A DNA stretch of 64,000 nt from Streptomyces morookaense (GCF_013030945.1 NZ_JABBXF010000025.1:1-64000), one strand, 5' to 3'; positions 53,968 to 62,902 are shown, counted from the stretch's first letter. The notes: a model not told the origin generated them from the letters alone. Numbers and translations: made by a program.

Positions 53968-54822
53968 ATGGGTGAAGCCACAGTGAGGACCCTGGAAGGC
54001 CGGACGGCCGCCCCGTCACCCACCGGCGAGCGCATACACCCGCCGGCGGATCAGAGCGTGCTGCGCAGACTGCGCAGGCCCCGAAGGCCACGGTTGTGGT
54101 TCGAGGTGCTGCTGATCGCGGTGAGTTACTGGACGTACTCGCTGGTGCGCAACGCCGTTCCCGAGCAGAGATCCGCGGCCGAGCGCAACGCCGACTGGAT
54201 CTGGCAGACGGAACAGACGCTCCACATCGCCGTGGAGCACACCGTCAACCGCGCCGTGAATTCGGTGACGTGGCTGGTCGTGGGCATGAACTACTACTAC
54301 GCCACCCTGCACTTCATCCTCACCATCGGGGTCCTGGTGTGGCTCTACCGCTGGCACCCCGGCCGCTATGCGGCCGCCCGGCTCGCCCTGTTCGCCACCA
54401 CCGGCGTGGCGTTGCTCGGTTACTACCTGTATCCACTGGCCCCGCCGCGGCTGATGAGCGACCTCGGCTTCGTCGACACCGTCGTGGTGCACCACACCTG
54501 GGGTTCGATGGCCTCGGGCAACCTGGCCGACATGTCCAACCAGTACGCGGCCATGCCGTCGATGCACATCGGCTGGTCGACGTGGTGCGGCCTGACGATC
54601 GCCACGCTGGCGCGCCCGCTGTGGGTGCGGGTGCTGGGGGTGCTGTACCCGGTGATGACGCTGGTGGTGATCGTCTCCACCGCCAACCACTTCTGGCTCG
54701 ACGCGGTCGGCGGCCTGGTGTGCCTGTCCTTCGGCTTCGGCCTGTCATGCCTGTGGTACGGGGCTCTGCCGAGCCGGCTGAGCCGCCAAGTGGCGGTACG
54801 GGGCGGACAGCGGGACGCTTGA
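53968..54822 (+). CDS. PAP2 family membrane phosphatase (AUR1-like)
   Basis: A 284-residue integral membrane protein with about six helices. The phosphatase motifs are AAMPSMHIGWSTWCG (central His) and STANHFWLDAVGG (final His-Asp), the inositolphosphotransferase/PAP2-3 variant. A basic N-terminal cytoplasmic tail contains RRLRRPRRPR. The substrate is a membrane lipid phosphate or inositol phospholipid by family; no partner indicates which. It ends 11 bases before the converging glnE stop. Confidence 0.88.
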   Translation: MGEATVRTLEGRTAAPSPTGERIHPPADQSVLRRLRRPRRPRLWFEVLLIAVSYWTYSLVRNAVPEQRSAAERNADWIWQTEQTLHIAVEHTVNRAVNSVTWLVVGMNYYYATLHFILTIGVLVWLYRWHPGRYAAARLALFATTGVALLGYYLYPLAPPRLMSDLGFVDTVVVHHTWGSMASGNLADMSNQYAAMPSMHIGWSTWCGLTIATLARPLWVRVLGVLYPVMTLVVIVSTANHFWLDAVGGLVCLSFGFGLSCLWYGALPSRLSRQVAVRGGQRDA

Positions 54823-54832
54823 GGGGGGTCGC

Positions 54833-57800
54833 TCAGGCCCCGTAGAACAACTCCTCCACAACGGCCCGGGCCCGCCGCGTCGTTCGGCGGTAGTCGTCGA
54901 GCATGTCCCCGACGTGCCCGGGCTCGTAGCCCATGTACCGCGCCACGGCCCCCAACTCCCGTGGATCCGCAGGAAACGTGTCCCCGGCCCGCCCGCGCAC
55001 GAGCATCACCGCATTGCGGACGCTCGTCGCCAGCACCCAGGCCTCGTCCAGTATCCGCGCGTCGTCCGTGGAGACCAGCCCCGCGGCCCGCGCGGCGGCC
55101 AGCGCCTCGCGGGTGCGGGTGGTGCGCAGGCCCGGCTCGGCCCAGCCGTGCTGCATCTGCAGCAGCTGCACGGTCCATTCGACGTCGGACAGCCCGCCCC
55201 GCCCCAGCTTGGTGTGGGTCGTGGGGTCGGCGCCGCGCGGCAGCCGCTCGGACTCCATCCGGGCCTTCAGCCGCCGGATCTCGCGCACCGCGTCCTCGCC
55301 GAGGCCCTCGACGGGGTAGCGCAGCGGGTCGACGAGTTCGATGAAGCGCCGGCCCAGATCCGGATCGCCCGCGACCGGTTCGGCACGCAGCAGCGCCTGG
55401 CTCTCCCACACCAGCGACCAGCGGCGGTAGTAGGCCCCGTAGGAGGCGAGGCTGCGCACCATGGGGCCCGACTTGCCCTCCGGCCGCAGGTCGGCGTCGA
55501 CGAGCAGCGGCGGGTCGGTGGTGGGCAGTTGGAGCAGCCGGCGCATCTCGCCGGCCACGGCGAACGCGGCCTTGGCGGCCTCCTCGTCGGAGACGCCCTC
55601 GCGCGGTTCGTGGACGAACAGGACGTCCGCGTCGGAGCCGTAGCCCTGTTCGTGGCCGCCGAAGCGGCCCATGCCGATGACGGCGAAGCGGGTGGGCAGG
55701 GTGTCGCCCCACTCGGCGCGGACGGCGGCGCGCAGGGCCCCGGCGAGGGTGGCGGCGTTGAGCTCGGAGACGGCGTTGCCGACGAGGTCGACGCGGGCGG
55801 AGATGTCGCTGCCGGCCGTCTCGGCGTGCCCACGGGAGCCGGTGCCGTGCTCGCCGGTGGCATGGGCGCCGTTCCCGGTCCGCCCGTAGGCGCCGATGAT
55901 GTCGGCCGCCGCCGTGCGGAACAGCTCGCGGCGGCGCACCCCGCGGGCGGCGACGATCGCGGCCTCGGCCGACTCGGCGCGGCCCACCGCGGCGAGGACC
56001 TCCTGCTCCAGGGCCTCCCGGCCGCGCGGCCGCAGCCCTCCCGGGTCGCCGAGCAGGGCGACGGCCTCGGGGGCGCGCAGCAGCAGGTCGGGGGCGAGGC
56101 GCCCGGCGGACAGCACACGTGCGAGGTTCTCGGCGGCGGCGCCTTCATCACGCAACAACCGCAAGTACCAAGGCGTCCGCCCCAGCGCATCCGAAACCTT
56201 GTGGAAGTTGAGCAGCCCCGCATCCGGGTCGGCGGAGTCGGCGAACCACCCGAGCAGCACGGGCAGCAGGGTGCGCTGGATGGCGGCCTTGCGGGAGACG
56301 CCGGAGGCCAGGGCCTCCAAGTGCCGCAGGGCGGCGGCCGGATCGGCGTAGCCGAGGGCCTCCAGGCGCTGGCCGGCGGCCTTGGGGCTGAGCCGGGTCT
56401 CGCCGGGTTCCAGCTGGGCGACGGCGTCCAGCAGCGGCCGGTAGAAGAGCTTTTCGTGCAGCCGCCGCACCTCGCGGGCGTGCCGCTTCCACTCCTTGCC
56501 GAGCTCGGCGACGGGTTCGGTGCGGTGGCCGAGCGACCGGCCGAGGCGGCGCAGGTCGGCCTCGGCCTCGGGCATCAGATGGGTGCGGCGCAGCCGGTAC
56601 AGCTGGATGCGGTGCTCCAGGGAGCGCAGGAACCGGTAGGCGGAGTCGAGCGAGGCGGCGTCGGCACGCCCGACGTACCCGCCCGCGGCGAGCGCGGACA
56701 GGGCGCCGAGGGTGCTGGTGCCGCGGAGGGTGGCATCGCTCCTGCCGTGCACCAACTGCAGCAGCTGCACGGCGAATTCGACGTCGCGCAGCCCGCCGGG
56801 CCCGAGCTTGAGCTCGCGGTCGACGTGCGTGACGGGGATGGAGGCGATGACGCGGTGGCGCATCTGCTGGACGTCGGTGACGAAGTTGTCCCGCTCGGCG
56901 GCCTGCCACACGAGGGGCGAGACGGCGTCGACGTACGCCTGCCCGAGGTCGAGATCCCCCGCGACCGGCCGGGCCTTGAGCAGGGCCTGGAACTCCCAGG
57001 TCTTGGCCCACCGCTGGTAGTAGGCGAGGTGCGAGGAGAGCGTCCGCACAAGGGGCCCGTTGCGCCCCTCGGGACGAAGGTTGGCGTCGACGGGCCAGAT
57101 GGTCCCCTCGGGGGTGACATCCGAACAGACCCGCATCATCCGGGAGGCGAGCCGGGTGGCGGAGCGCAGGGCGACGGCTTCTTCGGTCCCGTTGGCCGCT
57201 TCCGCGACGAAGACGACATCCACATCGGAGACGTAATTGAGCTCCTGGCCACCGCACTTGCCCATCCCGATGACGGCGAGCCGGCAGGCCGCGGCGTCCT
57301 CGGGATGTTCGTCGCAGGCGATCCGCAGGGCGGCACGGAGCGTGGCGGTGGCGAGGTCGGCCAGCTCGGCGGCGGTCTGGGCGACGTCGATGCTGCCGGT
57401 GACGTCCCGGGCCGCTATGGCGAGCAGACAGCGGCGGTAGGAGGCGCGGAGGGAGTCGGAGGGGCAGAGCCCCTCGCTCCGTCCGGCGAGGGCCCGTTCG
57501 AAGTCCGCGACGCCGGGGTGCAGATCGGAGGCCTCGAAGGTGACGAGCGCCTGCCAGTCGCCGGGATGCCGGACGAGATGATCGCCGAGCGCCTCGGAGG
57601 CCCCGAGCACCCCGAGGAGCCGGTCGCGCAAGGGCTTGGAGGCGAGGAGGGTGCCGAGCAGGGCCTGCCGGTCCGCCTGCGGCTGGGCCTCGACGAGCCG
57701 GACGAGCGCACCGAGGGCGAGATCGGGGTCGGCGGCGGCCCCGAGCGCGTCGAGCAGCACGGGGTCACTGTGCACCGCGGCCAGCTCGGGCGCCCCGAGC

Positions 57801-57883
57801 AGCCGCTCGGCGGCGGCGGCATCGGAGAACCCGTACCGCAGCAGCCGCGTGAAGGTGCTGCTCCTGCGCCCCAGCCCCGTCAT
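54833..57883 (-). CDS. glnE: Bifunctional glutamine synthetase adenylyltransferase/adenylyl-removing enzyme
   Basis: Attaches or removes AMP on Tyr397 of GlnA according to nitrogen status. It has 1016 residues and two nucleotidyltransferase domains, the first with GGQELNYVSDVDVVFVAEA (residues about 215-233) and the second with GGHEQGYGSDADVLFVHE (about 745-762), each having G-x-D-x-D and followed by VDANLRPEGRNGPLVR or VDADLRPEGKSGPMVR. GlnD-type helical domains lie between them. ATG 57883 has GGAGG 7 bases upstream; a GTG six bases earlier is in frame but too close. It acts on the glnA product at 12646-14055. Confidence 0.96.
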   Translation of the reverse strand: MTGLGRRSSTFTRLLRYGFSDAAAAERLLGAPELAAVHSDPVLLDALGAAADPDLALGALVRLVEAQPQADRQALLGTLLASKPLRDRLLGVLGASEALGDHLVRHPGDWQALVTFEASDLHPGVADFERALAGRSEGLCPSDSLRASYRRCLLAIAARDVTGSIDVAQTAAELADLATATLRAALRIACDEHPEDAAACRLAVIGMGKCGGQELNYVSDVDVVFVAEAANGTEEAVALRSATRLASRMMRVCSDVTPEGTIWPVDANLRPEGRNGPLVRTLSSHLAYYQRWAKTWEFQALLKARPVAGDLDLGQAYVDAVSPLVWQAAERDNFVTDVQQMRHRVIASIPVTHVDRELKLGPGGLRDVEFAVQLLQLVHGRSDATLRGTSTLGALSALAAGGYVGRADAASLDSAYRFLRSLEHRIQLYRLRRTHLMPEAEADLRRLGRSLGHRTEPVAELGKEWKRHAREVRRLHEKLFYRPLLDAVAQLEPGETRLSPKAAGQRLEALGYADPAAALRHLEALASGVSRKAAIQRTLLPVLLGWFADSADPDAGLLNFHKVSDALGRTPWYLRLLRDEGAAAENLARVLSAGRLAPDLLLRAPEAVALLGDPGGLRPRGREALEQEVLAAVGRAESAEAAIVAARGVRRRELFRTAAADIIGAYGRTGNGAHATGEHGTGSRGHAETAGSDISARVDLVGNAVSELNAATLAGALRAAVRAEWGDTLPTRFAVIGMGRFGGHEQGYGSDADVLFVHEPREGVSDEEAAKAAFAVAGEMRRLLQLPTTDPPLLVDADLRPEGKSGPMVRSLASYGAYYRRWSLVWESQALLRAEPVAGDPDLGRRFIELVDPLRYPVEGLGEDAVREIRRLKARMESERLPRGADPTTHTKLGRGGLSDVEWTVQLLQMQHGWAEPGLRTTRTREALAAARAAGLVSTDDARILDEAWVLATSVRNAVMLVRGRAGDTFPADPRELGAVARYMGYEPGHVGDMLDDYRRTTRRARAVVEELFYGA

Positions 57884-58007
57884 CCGCACGCCTCCGCCCG
57901 TTGGGTCCTGGTGTCCCAGCCTATCGGGAGGCGTCCCGGGGCGGGCGGGGCGGAGGGGGGGTGTTCGGTGGCGGAAATCCTCGCGACACGGGGACGCGGG
58001 CGAGGAT

Positions 58008-58730
58008 TTACGTCACCGGATGCCGGCCACGGGCCGCGGCCCGGACCAGTGCCGCGTTGTCGGGCGCGGGAGCCCCCTCGGGCGTGTGGAGGACGTCCTC
58101 CAGGCCGATCCTGGTGGCCAGCCCCCGCTCCATCGCCATGCGCAGGACGGGCCAGGCGCCGCCGTCCTGGCCGTGGAGCAGCACGGGCGCCGGCAGGTCG
58201 GGGCCGAGTTCCCGCAGGAGGCGTTCCGCCGTTGCCGGCGCCGAATGCGGGTCCGTGTCCATGACCTCCGCCAGGACGCGCAGGACACGGCCGGCGAACG
58301 GTGACGTGCGGAAGCGGCTCGGCGCGTCCGTGCCGGAGAAGATGCCTGCCTCGATGGCGACGCCCTTGTCGCACAGGGCTCCGGCCACCAAGTCGGCGCC
58401 GTCCTCGTGCCAGTTGACGGATGCGTGGTCGGGGATGACGGTCCAGGACCGCACCAGGGCGGCCCGTCGGCGGGCGTCGGGTTCGGACCAGGCCCCCGTG
58501 GTCACGCCGACCGGAATGCCGGGGACGGCCGCGCGGACCGCCTCCACGGCCCCGGCGACAGCGTCCGGAGCGAGGGTGTCGGTGCCGTCCGGCCGTTTCG
58601 GGTGCAGATGGACGTCCTGCGCTCCGGCGGCGACTGCGGCCCGGGCCGCCTCCGCGAGCTCGGCCGGGGTGACCGGAAGACTCGGGCAATGCTCCTGCAA
58701 ACGGGGGCCGTTCAGGCATACCTGCAACAT
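58008..58730 (-). CDS. BKACE family (DUF849, 3-keto-5-aminohexanoate cleavage enzyme-like) protein
   Basis: A 240-residue putative metal-dependent beta-keto acid cleavage enzyme. VCLNGPR at the start, AAGAQDVHLHPKRPDG with the two metal His residues, VGVTTGAW, SVNWHEDGADLVAGALCDKG (the W-x-E region) and RIGLEDVLHTPEGAPAP match DUF849. At about 240 residues it is shorter than the 270-310 typical of characterised members. The substrate is unknown. It is upstream of glnE on the same strand with 124 bases between, and divergent from the large secreted protein. Confidence 0.8.
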   Translation of the reverse strand: MLQVCLNGPRLQEHCPSLPVTPAELAEAARAAVAAGAQDVHLHPKRPDGTDTLAPDAVAGAVEAVRAAVPGIPVGVTTGAWSEPDARRRAALVRSWTVIPDHASVNWHEDGADLVAGALCDKGVAIEAGIFSGTDAPSRFRTSPFAGRVLRVLAEVMDTDPHSAPATAERLLRELGPDLPAPVLLHGQDGGAWPVLRMAMERGLATRIGLEDVLHTPEGAPAPDNAALVRAAARGRHPVT

Positions 58731-58875
58731 ACACACGATGGTGGCACACCCCCGCCGACCGGTGGGGAATCGCCCCCTCCACGGGATGACCGCAATAGCC
58801 ATGCGGCCGATTGAACACATCGCCGGGTGACGAAAGCGTGGAGCTGCCAGCCACCGACACCCGCAGAGGACGAAC

Positions 58876-60633
58876 ATGCCCCACTCCAGACAGTCCGGAC
58901 AGCGGCTCTCCGCACGGCGCGTCACGACCATCCTCATGGCCTCGGCCGTGGTCCTCGCCATCACCGGTACCACCGTCGCCCAGGCCGCACCGCCCGTGCA
59001 GCCGTCGAGCGGTGCCTCGGCCCCGCAGCAACTCGCAGACGAATACACGCACATCGTCGTCGACAAGCGGCCCCGGGGCGAGGCGAACCCCGACGAGCTG
59101 CGCGAGTCCCTGAACCGGAACGGGCTGCAGACGGCCAAGAGCCGCTGGATCGCCGAGGGCAAGGATGTCGGTGCCGAATTGGCGAGGGCCGGTTCCGGTT
59201 ATGCGAAGAACGGGCACCACGAGCACGTCTTCATGTGGGATTCCACGAAGAAGGGCATCGAGGGCGGCAACGCCATCGAGAAGAACGGCGACGCCATCAG
59301 GGTCAAGATCCGGTGGGACGCCCTGAAGAAGGACGGCCGTTTCCTCAGCGGCAATCTCAAGGGCGACAGCGGCGGCGGGCCCCTCGGCGGCGAGTCCACC
59401 AACGGGGCCTGGGCCTTCAAGGGGGACATACCACGGAAGTATCTGTTCATCGTCGGCGTGGACGATGCCTCGCACCCCGGCATGGGCCAGTGGCTCGCCG
59501 GAAAGGGCTGGCCCGACGGCAACGGCGTGTGCGGGGGAGGCAGTTCGTCGGGTCGGGCGAAGCGGTCCGTCTCCGTCTGCGAAAAGGGCGAGGAGACGGC
59601 CCTGGAGGACCTGGAGGCGCGGCAGGTCGAGCAGGTCTTCGGCGAACTCGCCGGAAAGTACGGGCTGAAGGTCGTCGCCCCCGACGGCAAGCAGCTGGCA
59701 CCCTCCGAGATCCACGCCCGGATCCGCGGCTACAGCAAGCTCTCGCCCGAGGTGAAGGCGAAGCTCCGGGCGAACCTCAAGTCGGCCGGGAGCACGGCGA
59801 AGGGGGCGCTGCTGGTGGCGGGCGGCGTGCTGTGGGCGAAGGGCGTGCACGACGCCTTCGCGAACGACACCACGAGTCTGGACAAGGCGGCCGCCATCAC
59901 GGCCATCGTCCCGTTCGTGGGCTGCGGCACCCAGGCCGGAGCCGCCGCCGACCACGGCACGTTCGACGCCGACGACACCGCGGCCTGCTTCGGCGCCGAC
60001 GCGCTGCTGGTCACGCCGCTGTGGCCGGCCGGCATCACCCTCCACGGCGCCCGCTACTTCACCGACAAGTGGAAGGAGGCGCAGATCCCCTCGATCACGG
60101 TGTTCCAGCAGGCCCGCGACGAGGCGTGGCGGAAGTCCCTCGACGGCTTCCGGGCCGACGGCCTGCAGAAGCTGGTGAAGTCGGCCGCCGAGGCGGAGGA
60201 GCAGCAACTCGCCGCGGAGAAGGCGGTGATCCTGCACAACGCCGCCGAGAAGATGGCCGAGATCGACAAGGGCGGCGCCTCCGCCGAGGCGAAGAAGCTC
60301 CTCAAGTGGAGCACCGAGCGCAAGGCGCGCGAGCAGATCAAGGAGCTTCCGGGGAAGCTGCGCAAGCAGTTCGACACGGCGGTCCGGGACGCGCTCGTGG
60401 AGCGGGCGAAGCAGTACAACGAGGAGTTCATCAAGCAGGAGGTGAACATCTCGCGCTGGACGGAGGAGTCCTGGCAGGCGGCCCTGCACGGGCCGAGCCA
60501 CTCCCGCGCGGACCGGCAGGAGTACCTCGACAAGCTGATCCAGCGGCTTCGCGACACCGACATGCTGCCGCCGGTGCCGGACGCCGACAGCCTCCGGCCG
60601 GATATCGAACGGGCCCGTCAGGCCTCGGCCTAG
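58876..60633 (+). CDS. Secreted multidomain protein resembling a diphtheria-toxin-like AB toxin
   Basis: 585 residues. 1-38 form a signal peptide (hydrophobic core near 18-35, ending TVAQA). 50-215 form a domain beginning YTHIVVDKRPRGEANPDEL; its xDxRP followed by a GL turn recalls pertussis/cholera-type ADP-ribosyltransferases, but no clear catalytic Glu is seen. 219-235 form a loop between two cysteines (C219, C235) that contains RAKR-SV at 227-232, strikingly like the furin-cleaved disulfide loop of diphtheria toxin. 305-400 are hydrophobic and helical (LLVAGGVLWAKGVHDAF, LDKAAAITAIVPFVG, LLVTPLWPAGITLHG) and follow the order of the diphtheria toxin translocation domain. 405-585 are charged, helical and unlike the diphtheria receptor-binding domain. 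ATG follows GAGGAC. The enzymatic class and target are not established. Confidence 0.7.
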   Translation: MPHSRQSGQRLSARRVTTILMASAVVLAITGTTVAQAAPPVQPSSGASAPQQLADEYTHIVVDKRPRGEANPDELRESLNRNGLQTAKSRWIAEGKDVGAELARAGSGYAKNGHHEHVFMWDSTKKGIEGGNAIEKNGDAIRVKIRWDALKKDGRFLSGNLKGDSGGGPLGGESTNGAWAFKGDIPRKYLFIVGVDDASHPGMGQWLAGKGWPDGNGVCGGGSSSGRAKRSVSVCEKGEETALEDLEARQVEQVFGELAGKYGLKVVAPDGKQLAPSEIHARIRGYSKLSPEVKAKLRANLKSAGSTAKGALLVAGGVLWAKGVHDAFANDTTSLDKAAAITAIVPFVGCGTQAGAAADHGTFDADDTAACFGADALLVTPLWPAGITLHGARYFTDKWKEAQIPSITVFQQARDEAWRKSLDGFRADGLQKLVKSAAEAEEQQLAAEKAVILHNAAEKMAEIDKGGASAEAKKLLKWSTERKAREQIKELPGKLRKQFDTAVRDALVERAKQYNEEFIKQEVNISRWTEESWQAALHGPSHSRADRQEYLDKLIQRLRDTDMLPPVPDADSLRPDIERARQASA

Positions 60634-60690
60634 CAGGCGCGTCGGCTGCGGGCTCGCCGTGGCTGGTCGCGCAGTTCCTCCCCCAGCTAC

Positions 60691-60724
60691 CGCTGGGGGT
60701 ACCCCCAGCGCCCCTTCGGGGCGC
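60691..60724. terminator. Terminator composed of two adjoining hairpins, dispersed repeat
   Basis: The palindrome CGCTGGGGGTACCCCCAGCG is directly followed by GCGCCCC-TTC-GGGGCGC. Preceding bases (GGCTGGTCGCGCAGTTCC) match a repeat seen throughout Streptomyces genomes near gene ends. It lies between two converging genes. Confidence 0.75.
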
Positions 60725-60740
60725 GGGGGCGGGCCACCCG

Positions 60741-61289
60741 TCAGGGGTGCCAGATCTCCTCGATCGTCTGGATGTCGCCCTTCGCGTTCTGCGTGATCTC
60801 GTAGACGTTGCCGTAGCAGCCGAAGGGCGCCTTCACGGCGTTGTGGTCGTCGCGCAGGCAGCCGTCGACGTGCTTGTCGAAGTCGTCCTTGCTCACCGGC
60901 TTGAGGTGCTTCGGGGCGTCGTTCTCCGCGAGCTGGATCTTGGCGCCGGAGGCGAGCTTGTAGTGCTGGGAGTCGCCCTCGCCGTGGTAGATCCAGTCGT
61001 TCGGCGTGCACGTCGGCTGGGCCTTCTGGGCCTCGAAACCGGTTGCCGCGTCCCGCTCCAGCTTGATCTCGATCATGGTGTGCCCGGTGGGCAGGACCGG
61101 CGGCTTGCCGCCGCAGTCGGCGTTGTCGCCCTTGTCGCCCTTGCCGCCGCCGTCGGCCGGCTTCGCCGGGGAGGCCGAGCCCCCCGTGCTGCCGTCGGCC
61201 TTGTCGCCGCCGGGCCCGCAGGCCGCGAGACCGCCGCCGAGGGCGGCCACGAGCACCAGCGTGCTCATCAATCGTCGAGTCGAGCGCAT
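60741..61289 (-). CDS. Cysteine-containing lipoprotein of unknown function
   Basis: A 182-residue lipoprotein. The signal peptide (LMSTLVLVAALGGG) ends in a lipobox (LAAC), and a Gly/Asp/Lys/Ser-rich linker of about 40 residues leads to a domain with four further cysteines (residues about 60-182: NADCGGKPPVL, QPTCTPNDWIYHG, VDGCLRDDHNAV, PFGCYGNVYEI). No known family is recognised. It converges on the toxin-like gene, so the two are not in one operon. A 115-base gap separates it from glnA2. Confidence 0.75.
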   Translation of the reverse strand: MRSTRRLMSTLVLVAALGGGLAACGPGGDKADGSTGGSASPAKPADGGGKGDKGDNADCGGKPPVLPTGHTMIEIKLERDAATGFEAQKAQPTCTPNDWIYHGEGDSQHYKLASGAKIQLAENDAPKHLKPVSKDDFDKHVDGCLRDDHNAVKAPFGCYGNVYEITQNAKGDIQTIEEIWHP

Positions 61290-61404
61290 GTCGAACTCCC
61301 CCGTTGCCAGAAACAGAAACTTGTCGTGATCATGTTTGATCGACGGTGAGTTCTACACCAGCAACGGGGACAAGATCCAATCCGCTTGCTCTCCGGTCCG
61401 CCCG

Positions 61405-62766
61405 CTACAGCACCGGCAGCATCTTCCGCAGCTCGAACGCCGTGACCTCCGAGCGGTACTCCTCCCACTCCTGCTTCTTGTTGCGCAGGAAGAAGTCGAA
61501 GACGTGCTCGCCGAGCGTCTCGGCCACGAGCTCGCTCCGCTCCATGAGTTCGATCGCCTCGCCGAGGTTCTGGGGCAGCGGCTCGATGCCCATGGCGCGG
61601 CGCTCGGCGTCGGAGAGGGCCCACACGTCGTCGTCGGCGCCGGCCGGGAGTTCGTAGCCCTCCTCGATGCCCTTGAGGCCGGCGGCCAGCAACACCGCAT
61701 ACGTCAGGTAGGGGTTGGCGCCCGAGTCGATGGAGCGGACCTCGACGCGGGTGGAGCCCGTCTTGCCGGGCTTGTACATGGGCACGCGGATGAGGGCGGA
61801 GCGGTTGTTGTGGCCCCAGCAGATGTACGAGGGGGCCTCGCCGCCGGCGCCCGCGGTGCGCTGGGAGCCGCCCCAGATGCGCTTGTAGGAGTTGACCCAC
61901 TGGTTGGTGACCGCGGAGATCTCGGCCGCGTGCCGCAGCAGGCCGGCGATGAAGGAGCGGCCCACCTTGGACAACTGGTACTCGGCGCCGGACTCGTGGA
62001 AGGCGTTGCGGTCGCCCTCGAAGAGCGAGAGGTGGGTGTGCATCCCCGAACCCGGGTATTCGGAGAAGGGCTTGGGCATGAACGTGGCGTGCACGCCCTG
62101 CTCCAGCGCGACCTGCTTCATCACGATCCGGAAGGTCATGACGTTGTCGGCGGTGGAGAGCGCGTCGGCGTAGCGCAGGTCGATCTCCTGCTGGCCGGGG
62201 GCGCCCTCGTGGTGGCTGAACTCGACCGAGATGCCCATGGATTCGAGCATGGTGATGGCCTGGCGGCGGAAGTCCATGCCGACGCCGGTCGGAGTGTGGT
62301 CGAAGTAGCCGGAGCTGTCGGCGGGCACCGGCTGCGTGCCGTCCACCGGCTTGTCCTTGAGCAGGAAGAACTCGATCTCGGGGTGGGTGTAGAAGGTGAA
62401 CCCGAGGTCGGAGGTCTTGGCCAGGATGCGCTTGAGGACATAGCGCGGGTCGGCGTAGGACGGCGAGCCGTCCGGCATCAGGATGTCGCAGAACATCCGG
62501 GCGGTGCCCGGGGCCTCGGCGCGCCAGGGCAGGATCTGGAAGGTGCCCGGGTCCGGCTTGGCGATCATGTCGGACTCGTAGACGCGGGCGAAGCCCTCGA
62601 TCGCGGAGCCGTCGAAGCCGATGCCTTCGTCGAAGGCCTGCTCCAGTTCGGCGGGGGCGACGGCGACGGACTTCAGGTAGCCGAGCACGTCGGTGAACCA
62701 CAGCCGGACGAACCGGATGTCGCGCTCTTCGAGCGTGCGGAGCACGAACTCCTGCTGCTTATCCAT
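61405..62766 (-). CDS. glnA2: Glutamine synthetase-like enzyme GlnA2 (gamma-glutamylpolyamine synthetase type)
   Basis: A 453-residue GS-fold ligase: GIGFDGSAIEGFARVYESD, HPEIEFFLLKD, MPKPFSEYPGSGMHTHLSL, VTNQWVNSYKRIW, RVPMYKPGKTGSTRVEVR, GANPYLTYAVLLAAGL. At the place of the GlnA Tyr397 it has DDDVWALSDAERR, with Trp instead of Tyr, so GlnE should not adenylylate it. In S. coelicolor the corresponding gene (GlnA2) glutamylates polyamines rather than making glutamine. Identity as GlnA2 is from position relative to glnE and sequence resemblance. Confidence 0.88.
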   Translation of the reverse strand: MDKQQEFVLRTLEERDIRFVRLWFTDVLGYLKSVAVAPAELEQAFDEGIGFDGSAIEGFARVYESDMIAKPDPGTFQILPWRAEAPGTARMFCDILMPDGSPSYADPRYVLKRILAKTSDLGFTFYTHPEIEFFLLKDKPVDGTQPVPADSSGYFDHTPTGVGMDFRRQAITMLESMGISVEFSHHEGAPGQQEIDLRYADALSTADNVMTFRIVMKQVALEQGVHATFMPKPFSEYPGSGMHTHLSLFEGDRNAFHESGAEYQLSKVGRSFIAGLLRHAAEISAVTNQWVNSYKRIWGGSQRTAGAGGEAPSYICWGHNNRSALIRVPMYKPGKTGSTRVEVRSIDSGANPYLTYAVLLAAGLKGIEEGYELPAGADDDVWALSDAERRAMGIEPLPQNLGEAIELMERSELVAETLGEHVFDFFLRNKKQEWEEYRSEVTAFELRKMLPVL

Positions 62767-62810
62767 AGCTACCTATCCTTGCAGGTCAGACGGCTCGTTT
62801 CAGCGGATGC

Positions 62811-62830
62811 GGGCACATGCGGGCACATGC
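62811..62830. repeat. Tandem 10-bp direct repeat
   Basis: GGGCACATGC occurs twice head to tail, 44 bases upstream of the glnA2 start. It may be a regulator site or replication slippage. Confidence 0.45.
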
Positions 62831-62902
62831 TGGACCTTGAGTATCACGGCTGCGGGTTACCGGATGGTTTCCGGACGCCGGCCGCACTGTTCCGCCTTCT
62901 GG

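Noticed and set aside
54914..58264. A plus-strand frame of about 1100 codons opposite glnE
   Set aside because: Glu/Gly/Val-rich antisense of glnE with no domain; glnE has full-length family features.
58876..59500. Calling the toxin-like protein's first domain a diphtheria-type HGT ADP-ribosyltransferase
   Set aside because: No His-Gly-Thr motif or Y-x-x-x-Y pattern is seen in residues 40-215; only the later loop and translocation region resemble diphtheria toxin.
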